Notes under the pieces: generated by a model
What the model was told of the DNA's origin: nothing
The model's database searches: none
Seen by the model: the letters and a program-made list of their open reading frames with translations, nothing else
Program-made: the position numbers and the translations under genes
Part shown: in pieces, positions 17,700-25,599 of the stretch
Numbering within the stretch: position 1 is the first letter of the stretch
Layout: each line of letters opens with the position of its first letter
NCBI GenBank assembly: GCA_020860205.1
Contig: JAJBUU010000032.1
Coordinates: forward strand, 1 to 54,911
Origin: Oscillospiraceae bacterium
Lineage (GTDB): Bacteria; Bacillota; Clostridia; Oscillospirales; Oscillospiraceae
Reading direction: 5' to 3'
Length of the DNA stretch: 54,911 nt

Positions 17700-18869
17700 A
17701 TGAAAGAAGCTGTTATCGTATCCGCTGTCCGTCTGCCTGTTGGCCGTGTCGGCGGCGCGCTGAAATCCATCCGTCCCGAAAAACTGGGCGGCATGGTCAT
17801 CAAGGAAGCCCTGAAGCGCGGCAAGGTCGATCCCGAAATGGTTGACGAGTGCATTTTCTGCTCCTGCGACAACGAGGATATCAAGATCGCGGCCCGCGTC
17901 ATCGCGCTGGAGGGCGGTCTCCCCATCGGCGTTCCCGCCTATCAGATTCAGCGCGGCTGCGGTTCTTCTCTGACCGCCGTGTGGGATGCTGCCATGATGA
18001 TCCAGACCGGTTTTGCCGAAACCATCGTCTGCGGCGGCGCGGAGAGCACTACCTTTGCTCCCTATCTGATGAACAAGCCCACCCGCGCCTATTCTCAGAT
18101 GCCCATGCCGTGGGCCGAGCCAATTTTCTCCCCCAAAGAGTACGGCAACCTGCCCAACGGTCCGACGGCGGACAACATTGCAAAGCGCTTTGGCCTGACC
18201 CGCGAGGACTGCGACGCCTTCGCCGTGGAGAGCCACCGCAAGGGCGCTGAGGCCTACAGAAACCACCGCTTTGATGAGCAGATCCTGCCTGTTGAGGTGC
18301 CGCTGAAGGGCGGAAAGACCATGATCTTTGACCGTGACGAGCCGCTGCGCGAGGACTGCACGATGGAGTCTCTGGCAAAGCTGCGTCCCTCCTTCGCACC
18401 GGACGGCGTCTGCACCGCCGGTAACTCCTCTCCGCTGGTGGACGGCGCTTCCTGCGTCATCGTCATGAAGCGGGAGAAGGCGGAGTCTCTTGGCCTGGAC
18501 ATCATGGCCAGAGTCACCAATTTTGCTGATGCGGGCTGCGAGCCTGCCATCATGGGCGAGGGTCCTGTCCATGCGTGCCGCAAGCTGTTCAAAAAGACCG
18601 GCCTGACATGGGACGACATCGACCTCATTGAGATGAACGAGGCGTTTGCCGCGCAGTCCGTCCACTGCATCCGTCAGCTGGATATGCCTGTGGAAAAGCT
18701 GAATGTCAACGGCGGCGCGATCACGTTGGGTCATCCCTTTGCCGCGACCGGCACCATTCTGGTCACGAAAATCGTCTATGAGATGCGCCGTACCGACGCA
18801 CAGCGCGGCATTGTCACCTTCTGCATCGGCGGCGGCCAAGGTGTCGCCATGCTGCTGGAGAAGCCCTGA
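17700..18869 (+). CDS. Thiolase family protein (acetyl-CoA C-acyltransferase)
   Basis: Thiolases condense two acyl-CoAs or cleave a 3-ketoacyl-CoA with CoA. The 389-residue protein has the nucleophile Cys87 in QRGCGSSL, the NEAFAAQS loop, His345 in LGHPFAATG and the second catalytic Cys375 in TFCIGGGQG, so it should be active. The nucleophile loop reads CGSS rather than the common CGSG. ATG 17700 follows AGGAAGG by 7 bases. It is first in the plus-strand cluster with BKACE, dehydrogenase, kinase and acyltransferase genes. In this setting it most likely recycles acetoacetyl-CoA to acetyl-CoA, the co-substrate of BKACE, but this is inferred. Codons are almost uniformly the GC-rich preferred ones. 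Confidence 0.9.
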   Translation: MKEAVIVSAVRLPVGRVGGALKSIRPEKLGGMVIKEALKRGKVDPEMVDECIFCSCDNEDIKIAARVIALEGGLPIGVPAYQIQRGCGSSLTAVWDAAMMIQTGFAETIVCGGAESTTFAPYLMNKPTRAYSQMPMPWAEPIFSPKEYGNLPNGPTADNIAKRFGLTREDCDAFAVESHRKGAEAYRNHRFDEQILPVEVPLKGGKTMIFDRDEPLREDCTMESLAKLRPSFAPDGVCTAGNSSPLVDGASCVIVMKREKAESLGLDIMARVTNFADAGCEPAIMGEGPVHACRKLFKKTGLTWDDIDLIEMNEAFAAQSVHCIRQLDMPVEKLNVNGGAITLGHPFAATGTILVTKIVYEMRRTDAQRGIVTFCIGGGQGVAMLLEKP

Positions 18870-18945
18870 GAATTTGTCCGGCTTTACCTTTTTATATATC
18901 AATATTGCGGTTATGGCAGAGCCTGCCGCATGAAACGACAGCAAA

Positions 18946-18970
18946 AGGGGATGGCGGCATACCATCCCCT
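18946..18970 (+). other. Intercistronic hairpin between thiolase and BKACE genes
   Basis: AGGGGATGG (18946-18954) pairs with CCATCCCCT (18962-18970) around a 7-base loop, in a 153-base gap. No T run follows, so it is more likely an RNA-stability or processing element than a terminator. Confidence 0.5.
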
Positions 18971-19022
18971 GTCCCAAAACAAAAAATCTGTAAAATCAAA
19001 ATCTTGAGAGGAGTTTTTTAAA

Positions 19023-19841
19023 ATGGCTAAGACAATTATCACTGCGGCGCTGTGCGGCGCCGTCACCCCGAAAGCAAAATGCCCCGCGCTTCCCATCACC
19101 CCGAAGGAGATCGCTGAGGACGGTATCCGCTGCTGGAAGGCCGGCGCTTCCGTGCTGCATCTGCATATGCGTGACGACGAGGGTCATGGCACGATGGACG
19201 TCAACAAGTTCCGTGAGACCGTCAAGATCCTGCGCGGCGAGTGCGACGCGATCCTGAACCTGACCACCTCCGGCGAACTGGGCGTGACCGACGAGCGCCG
19301 CATGGAGCACGTCATCGAGCTGAAGCCGGAGCTGGCCACCTTTGACTGCGGCACGCTGAACACCGGCGACGGCATCTTTGAGAACAGCCAGTCCTTCCTG
19401 GAGAAGCTGGCCGCCGTCATGCTGGAGAACGGCGTCAAGCCGGAGGTCGAGGTCATGGATCTCGGCATGATGAACGCCTGCAAATGGTTCGCGGACAAGG
19501 GCATCCTTGCAAAGCCCGTCCACTATCAGTTCGTGCTGGGCTTCGGTCTGTTTGGCGCGCCCGCCACGCCGCAGAACCTCTGCGCGATGGTCGATAAGCT
19601 GCCGGAAGGCTCCACCTGGTCCGCATTCGGCACCGGCTCCGCCCATCTGCCCATCCTGTACACCGCTCTGGCGCTGCACGGCAACGTCCGCGTCGGTCTG
19701 GAGGATAACATCTGGTACCAGAAGGGCGTTCAGGCCACCAACGAGATGCTGGTCACCCGCGCAGGTCGCCTGATCAAAGAGTTCGGCAACGATGTCGCCA
19801 CGCCGGACGAAGCCCGCGAGATCCTCGGCCTGAAGAAGTAA
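19023..19841 (+). CDS. kce: Beta-keto acid cleavage enzyme (BKACE, DUF849 family; 3-keto-5-aminohexanoate cleavage enzyme-like)
   Basis: BKACE enzymes react a beta-keto acid with acetyl-CoA to give acetoacetate and a new CoA thioester. Known examples act on 3-keto-5-aminohexanoate (lysine fermentation) and 3-dehydrocarnitine. The 272 residues form the zinc-dependent TIM barrel: His46 and His48 in VLHLHMRD and Glu227 in RVGLEDNIW are the expected metal ligands. Other family segments are NLTTSGELGV, ELATFDCGTLN, EVEVMDLGM and GFGLFGAPATP. The genes kal, kdd and kamA of lysine fermentation are not nearby, so the substrate probably differs from the lysine intermediate. GAGAGGAG precedes the ATG. 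The symbol is by family resemblance only. Confidence 0.88.
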   Translation: MAKTIITAALCGAVTPKAKCPALPITPKEIAEDGIRCWKAGASVLHLHMRDDEGHGTMDVNKFRETVKILRGECDAILNLTTSGELGVTDERRMEHVIELKPELATFDCGTLNTGDGIFENSQSFLEKLAAVMLENGVKPEVEVMDLGMMNACKWFADKGILAKPVHYQFVLGFGLFGAPATPQNLCAMVDKLPEGSTWSAFGTGSAHLPILYTALALHGNVRVGLEDNIWYQKGVQATNEMLVTRAGRLIKEFGNDVATPDEAREILGLKK

Positions 19842-19866
19842 GCGCAAGGCGGGAGGAAATTCCAAA

Positions 19867-20829
19867 ATGGCTGAATTTAAGAAAGCCGCGTTTGTCGGCG
19901 CCGGTCTCATCGGCAACGGTCTCGCGCTCAACTGCATCATGCACGGCGTTCCCGCTGTGCTGCAGACCCGTTCCAAGGTGGATCTCTGCCGTTCCCGTCT
20001 GGCGGAAGGACTGGATTTCTTTGAGCAGAACAACGTCATCACGCATGAGGAGCGCCTGAAGGCCGAGTCTTTGGCCACCATCACCACCAGCGTGGAGGAG
20101 GCTGTTACCGGCGCGGACTTCATTCAGGAGTCCGGTCCGGATAAGATGGAGCTGAAGCACGCCCTGATCGAGCAGATCGAGAGCTATGCCGCGCCGGATG
20201 CGATCATTGCGACCAGCACGTCCAGCAAGTCCATCACAGAGGTTTTTGAAAACGCCAAGCTGCCCGGACGCTGCATGGGCGGTCACCCCTATCTGCCGGC
20301 CTACCTTATCCCCATCATCGAGGTCACGAAGGGGCAGAAAACAGAGGATGCTTATGTTGCAAAGGCGAAGGACTTTTACAGCCAAATCGGCAAGGAGCCG
20401 GTCGTGCTGAATAAGGAGGTCATCGGCTTCATCTGCAACCGGTTCCAGAGCGCTATCCACCGCGAGGTTGTTGACCTTGTGGAAAACGGCGTCTGCTCCG
20501 TGGAGGACGCGGACAAGGCGATGGTCTATTCCGTCGGTCTGCGCTGGAGCGTGATGGGTCAGTTCCTGACGCTGCATATGGGCGTCGGCGAAGGCGGTAT
20601 CGGCAAGTTCAACGAGAAATACGGCGTTGACCCGACCAAGCCGGACGGTCGTTTGAGCAATATGCCGACATGGACCACATTCCCCGCCGACTGGTGCGAA
20701 AAGGCTGCGCCCGGCGTGGAGGAAGAGATCGCGCACCGCAGCGAGGCCGAGGGACGCGACACCGCTTCTATTGCCCAGTGGAGAGATAAGATGCTGCTGG
20801 AGACCCTGCGCCTGCATGGAAAAATGTAA
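19867..20829 (+). CDS. 3-hydroxyacyl-CoA dehydrogenase family protein (possibly a free hydroxy-acid dehydrogenase such as L-carnitine dehydrogenase-like)
   Basis: The 320-residue protein has the N-terminal NAD fold (GAGLIGNG at 11-18) and the catalytic His140-Glu152 pair in GGHPYLPAYLIPIIEV, then the helical C-terminal domain with GFICNRFQSA. It is longer than the usual 280-residue butanoate-pathway HBD. The HPY-P-YLIP block resembles L-carnitine dehydrogenase and lambda-crystallin-type relatives, which use free acids rather than CoA esters. It starts 25 bases after the BKACE gene. Such a pair would make the beta-keto acid that BKACE cleaves. The substrate assignment is inference; an ordinary 3-hydroxybutyryl-CoA dehydrogenase remains possible. 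Confidence 0.85.
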   Translation: MAEFKKAAFVGAGLIGNGLALNCIMHGVPAVLQTRSKVDLCRSRLAEGLDFFEQNNVITHEERLKAESLATITTSVEEAVTGADFIQESGPDKMELKHALIEQIESYAAPDAIIATSTSSKSITEVFENAKLPGRCMGGHPYLPAYLIPIIEVTKGQKTEDAYVAKAKDFYSQIGKEPVVLNKEVIGFICNRFQSAIHREVVDLVENGVCSVEDADKAMVYSVGLRWSVMGQFLTLHMGVGEGGIGKFNEKYGVDPTKPDGRLSNMPTWTTFPADWCEKAAPGVEEEIAHRSEAEGRDTASIAQWRDKMLLETLRLHGKM

Positions 20830-20864
20830 ACTGAAATCATTATAAGCTGTAAACACGAAACTGG

Positions 20865-20900
20865 AAAGGAACATAACGTGGACGCACGCTATGTTCCTTT
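20865..20900 (+). other. Hairpin between the dehydrogenase and kinase genes
   Basis: AAAGGAACATA (20865-20875) pairs with TATGTTCCTTT (20890-20900), with a further CGTG/CACG inner stem. The T run after it is short. It may attenuate or stabilise the transcript between the upstream enzymes and the kinase-acyltransferase part. Confidence 0.5.
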
Positions 20901-20954
20901 CTGCAAATGCATCCGATTCCCCAAATTCATCTGATATGGAGGATTTTATTTCGC

Positions 20955-22013
20955 ATGAAAACACTGGTGATAAACCCCGGTTCCACCTCCACAAAGGTGG
21001 CCGTTTATGAGGACGACAAGGAGCTTGTCAAACAGAGCCTGTCCCATTCCAAAGACGAGCTGGCAAAGTTCGCCGTCTGGTCTGACCAGCTGAATTACCG
21101 TTATGGTCTTGTCATGGACTTTCTGACCGCAGCGGGCTATCAGGCCACAGATTTGGACTGCGTGATGTCGCGCGGCGGTTCGCCTCCGGGCATCAAGGCC
21201 GGCTGCACCGCCGTGGACGACCGTCTGGTGGATGCGCTGCTGCATCGTCCGCTGGAGCCGCATCCGGCCTCTCTTGGTCCCGTCATTGCGGCCAAAATCG
21301 CAAAAGTGGCGGGCGTTCCCGCTTATGTCTATGACCCCATCACCTCTGACGAGCTGAACCCGCTCGCAAAGGTCTATGGCGTGAAAGGCATTGAACACAA
21401 CAGTATGTGCCATGTCCTGAATACCCACGCGATGGGCATCGTTTTTGCAAAGAGCATTGGCAAGCGCTTTGAGGACATCAGCGTGATCGTCGCGCACATC
21501 GGCGGAGGCAACAGCATTTGCCTCTGGAACCACGGTCATCCCGTGGATGTTGTTCCCGGCGATGCCTGCACGTTTTCCGCAGAGCGCGCGGGCTTCATGC
21601 GCGCGGAGCGCATGGTGCAGCTCGTGGACGAATATGGCGTGGCGGAATGCACAAAATGGCTGCATGGCAAGGGCGGCATGGTTTCTCTGCTCGGTACCAA
21701 CGACCTGCGCGATGTGGAAAAAATGATCGTCGATGGCGATGCGGAGGCGCTCAAGTGCCAGCAGGCGATGGCCTATCAGCTCTGCAAGTGCATCTGCTCT
21801 CTGCTGCCCGCAGCGGATGGCAAGGTGGATGGCATCGTCGTCACCGGCGGCGGCGCCTATTGGGAACGGCTGACGGACGACGTGAAAACGCGTCTTGCGT
21901 TCCTGAATGTGCCGGTTGTCATTCAGCCCGGCGAAAATGAGATGCAATCGCTCGCGGAGGGCGCGCTGCGCGTCATGCGCGGCGAGGAAACCGCGCAGAA
22001 GTACGAAGGCTGA
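20955..22013 (+). CDS. buk: Butyrate kinase family protein (acyl kinase)
   Basis: The 352 residues match butyrate kinase in the ASKHA fold: the N-terminal phosphate loop VINPGSTSTKVAVYED, DCVMSRGG, the core MCHVLNTHAMG and IVAHIGGGNSICLWNHG, and the C-terminal VDGIVVTGGGAYWERLTD. Length is that of butyrate kinase rather than the longer acetate kinase. It converts acyl-phosphate and ADP to acid and ATP, or the reverse. Start 20955 has GGAGG about 13 bases upstream and gives the canonical N-terminus; an earlier in-frame ATG at 20907 lies in the hairpin leader. Together with the acyltransferase at 22884 it forms a substrate-level phosphorylation module. Acyl specificity cannot be read from sequence. 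Confidence 0.9.
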   Translation: MKTLVINPGSTSTKVAVYEDDKELVKQSLSHSKDELAKFAVWSDQLNYRYGLVMDFLTAAGYQATDLDCVMSRGGSPPGIKAGCTAVDDRLVDALLHRPLEPHPASLGPVIAAKIAKVAGVPAYVYDPITSDELNPLAKVYGVKGIEHNSMCHVLNTHAMGIVFAKSIGKRFEDISVIVAHIGGGNSICLWNHGHPVDVVPGDACTFSAERAGFMRAERMVQLVDEYGVAECTKWLHGKGGMVSLLGTNDLRDVEKMIVDGDAEALKCQQAMAYQLCKCICSLLPAADGKVDGIVVTGGGAYWERLTDDVKTRLAFLNVPVVIQPGENEMQSLAEGALRVMRGEETAQKYEG

Positions 22014-22030
22014 ACCGGAGGGCAGGGCTG

Positions 22031-22864
22031 ATGCAGACTTATCACATCACCGTGCTTGAAATCGGCGGCAAAACCGTCGGCGGGGACTTTTACTTCGGTG
22101 ACTTTGTTCCCGCAGAGCAGCCCTATCCCAACCCGTTCAGTATGACGCTTTTGCAGGGCGGCGGACGCAACATCCTCATCGACAGCGGCATCAACACGGA
22201 CGACCCCGGCAAGCAGGCGCTGGTGGAGGCCATGGGTCTGGGCAATGCGCACAGCCCGCGGGAGATACTCGCCACCGTCGGCCTGTCCTGCGCGGACATC
22301 GACGCGGTGATTTTGACCCACGCCCATGCGGATCATGCCAGCGGGCTGGACTGCTACCCAAACGCGACCTTTTATCTTCAGCGGGAGGAGCTGGCCGGCT
22401 GGCAGATGCTGGCGCAGCATCCGAACTACACCGGGCTGGGTCTGTTCAGCATGGACATGAGCGATGTGGCGCGGCTGGAGGCGTTGGAACGCGCGGGTCG
22501 TCTGGTTTTGCTGGATGGCGACGCGGAGCCATATCCCGGTATCCATATTATCAATATCGGCAGCGGCCATTCGTTCGCGCTGCAAATGGTTCTGGTGGAT
22601 ACGGAAAAGGGACGCTTTCTCCATGTGGGCGACGCCTGCAATCGTCCGGAAAATCTGACCGGAACGGAAGCGTTCCCGTTCTATTTGCCAAACACCAAAT
22701 TTGCCGTTGGCGCGACCATTGACATCGTGCGCGGCTATGACCGCATCCTGGAGCTGGTGGACGGCGACATTGGACGGCTGATCATGACCCATGACGACAG
22801 CCGCCGCGACCGGTTCCCGTGGAAAAAGAGCGAACTGGATCTGACCATTTTTGAAATTTGCTGA
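22031..22864 (+). CDS. MBL-fold metallohydrolase (lactonase-like)
   Basis: The 277-residue cytoplasmic protein has the metallo-beta-lactamase fold with LTHAHADHASG (metal ligands, residues 96-106), a C-terminal IGSGHSFALQM, FLHVGDACNRP and a final His in LIMTHDDSRR. The arrangement resembles AiiA/AttM-type lactonases. It sits between the kinase and acyltransferase genes, 17 bases after the first, and its end is next to the second, so it is part of the operon. It could open a lactone of the pathway's hydroxy acid or act as a thioesterase; neither is shown. Confidence 0.85.
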   Translation: MQTYHITVLEIGGKTVGGDFYFGDFVPAEQPYPNPFSMTLLQGGGRNILIDSGINTDDPGKQALVEAMGLGNAHSPREILATVGLSCADIDAVILTHAHADHASGLDCYPNATFYLQREELAGWQMLAQHPNYTGLGLFSMDMSDVARLEALERAGRLVLLDGDAEPYPGIHIINIGSGHSFALQMVLVDTEKGRFLHVGDACNRPENLTGTEAFPFYLPNTKFAVGATIDIVRGYDRILELVDGDIGRLIMTHDDSRRDRFPWKKSELDLTIFEIC

Positions 22865-22883
22865 AAGGAAGTTTTATAGATTT

Positions 22884-23798
22884 ATGGAACTGCATAATTT
22901 TGAAGAACTGCTGGCTATGAGCAAGACCGTGCAGAAAAGCACGATGGCCGTAGCCGGTGCGAACCTGCCCGCCGCAATCGACGCGGTGCTGGACGCACAG
23001 GCACACAACATTGCAGACGCGGTGCTGGTCGGCGAGCCGGAGGGCATCAGGGAGCTGCTGCGCGAGCGCGACAAAAACCCCTCCGATTTCAACATCGTCA
23101 AAACGGCGGAGGGACAGACCCCGGCAGAAACCGCCGTGGAAATCATCAAGGAGGGCAACGCCAACTTCCTGCTGAAGGGACTGGTGGAAACCACCGATTT
23201 GTTCCGCCCCGTGGTCAAGAAGGAAAACGGTCTGCGTACCGGCCGCACGATTTCCCACGTCGCTTTTTATCAGCTTCCCTTCTATCACAAGCTGCTGATC
23301 ACCTCCGACGGCGGCGTTTGCGCATATCCCGATCTGGCGAAGAAGAAGGACATCATCGTCAACGTGGTCAACACCCTGCACGCGCTGGGTTATGAAAAGC
23401 CGAAAGTCGGCGTGCTCTGCTGCAAAGAGGTCGCGGACGAGAAGATGCCGGAGACGCTGGATGCCGTAGCGCTGCAAAAGCAGGCGGAGGCCGGTGAAAT
23501 GGGTGACTGCATCGTGGTCGGCCCGATTTCTTACGACCTTGCGCTGCGCCCGGACCGCGCGAAGATCAAGCACTACGACTGCCCGTACAGCGGCGAGTTC
23601 GACGCGCTGATCTCTCCGAACATCCACGCGGGCAACATTCTTGGCAAGTGCCTGGAGTGCTTCCCCGGCGTGCAGATGGCAAGCTATGTTTCCGGCGCGC
23701 GTATCCCTATCGTACTCACCAGCCGTGCAGCACCGGCGGACGAACGTCTGCGCTGCATCGCGCTTGCGGGTATCGTCGCATCCAACACAAAAGAATAA
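22884..23798 (+). CDS. ptb: Phosphate butyryltransferase/acetyltransferase family protein
   Basis: The 304-residue enzyme exchanges CoA for phosphate on an acyl group. It shows the Pta/Ptb fold: LPAAIDAVLDAQ, AVLVGEPEGI, NFLLKGLVET, SHVAFYQLPFYHKLLITSDGG, CIVVGPISYDLALR, FDALISPNIHAGNILGK and VLTSRAAPADERL. It resembles phosphotransbutyrylase more than the larger phosphotransacetylase. ATG 22884 follows GAAAGGAAG by about 12 bases. With the butyrate-kinase-family gene it would turn the acyl-CoA released by BKACE into acid and ATP. It closes the cluster before a good terminator. Confidence 0.9.
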   Translation: MELHNFEELLAMSKTVQKSTMAVAGANLPAAIDAVLDAQAHNIADAVLVGEPEGIRELLRERDKNPSDFNIVKTAEGQTPAETAVEIIKEGNANFLLKGLVETTDLFRPVVKKENGLRTGRTISHVAFYQLPFYHKLLITSDGGVCAYPDLAKKKDIIVNVVNTLHALGYEKPKVGVLCCKEVADEKMPETLDAVALQKQAEAGEMGDCIVVGPISYDLALRPDRAKIKHYDCPYSGEFDALISPNIHAGNILGKCLECFPGVQMASYVSGARIPIVLTSRAAPADERLRCIALAGIVASNTKE

Positions 23799-23808
23799 TA
23801 TGATTCGG

Positions 23809-23848
23809 GAGCGTTGCAGGATTTTCATTCTGCAACGCTCTCTTTGTG
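23809..23848 (+). terminator. Terminator of the BKACE-kinase-acyltransferase cluster
   Basis: GAGCGTTGCAG (23809-23819) pairs perfectly with CTGCAACGCTC (23830-23840), followed by TCTTTGTG. Confidence 0.7.
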
Positions 23849-23886
23849 TATATCACGCAAACAGAACTTTATAGCAATTTTCAAAA

Positions 23887-24088
23887 TTACTGGCAATAAT
23901 TTGCCGCTTGGAACCATCCCAGAATATCGTCGCAGGTAACCTGAGCCAGAGCAGCGTCAACGGCAGCAGGCAGTGCTTCTTTTACGCGAACCTTCCACCT
24001 GCGGAGGCACGATTTCATCTTTGACCACATTTTTTCAATGGGATTCAAATCAGGACTATATGGAGGCAGGTACAGCAGCGTGATTTCA
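23887..24088 (-). pseudogene. Remnant of an IS630-family transposase (C-terminal end)
   Basis: The minus-strand frame encodes LLYLPPYSPDLNPIEKMWSKMK, the C-terminal DDE block of IS630-type transposases with its catalytic Glu, then about 40 more residues to a stop. The N-terminal three quarters are missing; upstream the frame runs into unrelated SLH coding DNA at about 24088. No intact inverted repeats are evident. Confidence 0.8.
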
Positions 24089-24295
24089 TTCTGGCGCGCC
24101 GCCGGGCAGCCCGCAGCAGACGGCGACCCTGCCTTTGTGGACACGGCGCGCGACGCTTACTATTATGACGCGTTCCGCTGGGCTTACGGGAACGGCGTGA
24201 CCACCGGCACGGGCGAGGACACGTTCTCTCCGGACGGCGCTTGCACCCGCGCGCAGGTCGTGACGTTCCTCTGGCGCGCGGCGGGCGAAGCGTGA
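24089..24295 (+). pseudogene. C-terminal remnant of an SLH-domain protein
   Basis: About 68 residues remain: FWRAAGQPAADG, then one full SLH repeat with AYYYDAFRWAYGNGVTTGTG and FSPDGACTRAQVVTFLWRAAGEA before a stop. The start and all upstream domains are gone; the frame continues upstream only through the transposase remnant. The truncation point coincides with the IS630 debris. Confidence 0.8.
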
Positions 24296-24624
24296 GTTTT
24301 GGCGGCAGGAAGCAGCCGATATGGATCTGATGATACGAAAAAATCCGCTTTTCTGTACAGTAGCAAACTGAAGTACTGATTACAGCTATATAGGGTGCAT
24401 TGTAGCATGATGCAGATCCCGGGTCACGGGCGACGCAGGGCGGCGGGGGAAGTCCAGCCGCCCTGTGCTGTTTCCGCCCCGCCTTACCCGTGCGCGTCCT
24501 CCAGACCCGGAAGCCCCTTCACGGCGACGCAGGTTTCCGCTAGCGGGGTGCGCGTCGGCTCTGTCCCCGCAGTTCTATACCGGCAGTTTTTCAAAGACAC
24601 CTCTGCGGTTTTGAAAAAAGCGCA
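24296..24624. other. Gap with a hairpin only
   Basis: I see no gene here. CAGGGCGGC (24436-24444) pairs with GCCGCCCTG (24457-24465). It lacks a clear T run on either strand and may be a weak terminator for ylbJ or the SLH remnant. Confidence 0.35.
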
Positions 24625-25599
24625 TCAAAACAGCAGCGCGGAGAGAACATAAGTAAACAGCGCGGAGAGCACGCCGTGCAGCAACCGTCCGACGAAGTTT
24701 CGGGCGGTTTTGATTTCTGTTCCGGCAACGGCGGCAAGTGTTTGACAGTGAACGGACAGTCCGCCAAAGCCGAGCAGAAACGAAGCCAGCGCCAGATTGC
24801 ATGGCCGGACGTGCAGGCCGGACATCGCGGAAATGCCGCCGCCCAGTTCTATGATCCCGGTCAGCGCGGCGCGGACAAAGTGCAGCTCCGCTCCAGTCAG
24901 CGCTGCAATGCGCCCGGCCAGACCGGAAACCAGCCCCAGCGCATCCAGAAGCCCCATGATGACAGAGAAAAACACCACATAGCCACAGATGTTCAGTACC
25001 GTGCGCACCGCGTGCGCCATGCTCTCTGGCAGCGCCGCCGCCAGAGAGTGCGCCGCCGGTTCTGCGTTGCCTGACGCTGCGTCCGCCGGAGCGCCGCGCC
25101 GCGCGGCGCACAGGATACCGATGACAAACGCCGCGCCGATGTGGCTGGCATAGAGCAAAAGTCCGACCCGGCCGGAACCAAATATGCCGCTGCCCGCCGC
25201 GCCGATGATGAACGCCGGACCGGTGTTGTTGCAAAACGGCAGCAGGCGGCTGCCTTCCGCGTCCGTCAGCGCGCCCCGCCGTACCAGCTCAGCCATCGAA
25301 ACTGCGCCGACCGGATAGCCGCCGGTCAAACCGAGCAGCAGCGGCGCGGCCACCGCGCCGTCCACGCCGAACAGACGGCGCATCAGCGGACCGACTGCCC
25401 GTGAGAGCAGATGCGGCAGTCCAAGCGCATTCAAAAGCGCGGAGAGCGTTAAAAACGGGAGCAGCGAAGGGATGATCGTTGCCGCGCAGACGGATAGTCC
25501 CCGTCTGGCGCCATCCAATGCCTTGTCCGGCGCGCAAATCAGCGCTGCAAACGCCGCAAAAATGACGGCAAGCGAAAGATAAAACACGGAACGCTTCAT
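24625..25599 (-). CDS. ylbJ: Sporulation integral membrane protein YlbJ
   Basis: The 324-residue polytopic membrane protein carries two nucleoside-recognition (Gate) domains, the YlbJ arrangement. The first has LGLTGGYPVGAVSMAEL followed by LLPFCNNTGPAFIIGA; the second, near residue 260, has GIIELGGGISAMSG and LLGFGGLSVHCQ. YlbJ is needed for normal spores in Bacillus and is made in the mother cell. ATG 25599 lies 5 bases after GGAGGAGG; an upstream ATG at 25614 overlaps that site. It diverges from the yqfC operon across 25600-25739, where I cannot fix a promoter with confidence. Confidence 0.9.
   Translation of the reverse strand: MKRSVFYLSLAVIFAAFAALICAPDKALDGARRGLSVCAATIIPSLLPFLTLSALLNALGLPHLLSRAVGPLMRRLFGVDGAVAAPLLLGLTGGYPVGAVSMAELVRRGALTDAEGSRLLPFCNNTGPAFIIGAAGSGIFGSGRVGLLLYASHIGAAFVIGILCAARRGAPADAASGNAEPAAHSLAAALPESMAHAVRTVLNICGYVVFFSVIMGLLDALGLVSGLAGRIAALTGAELHFVRAALTGIIELGGGISAMSGLHVRPCNLALASFLLGFGGLSVHCQTLAAVAGTEIKTARNFVGRLLHGVLSALFTYVLSALLF

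Noticed and set aside
17679-18977. 432-codon open frame antisense to the thiolase gene
   Set aside because: The thiolase has all catalytic motifs; the antisense translation has no recognisable domain and no ribosome site. Similar antisense frames over nifJ, BKACE, kinase, acyltransferase and ppk1 were rejected on the same grounds.
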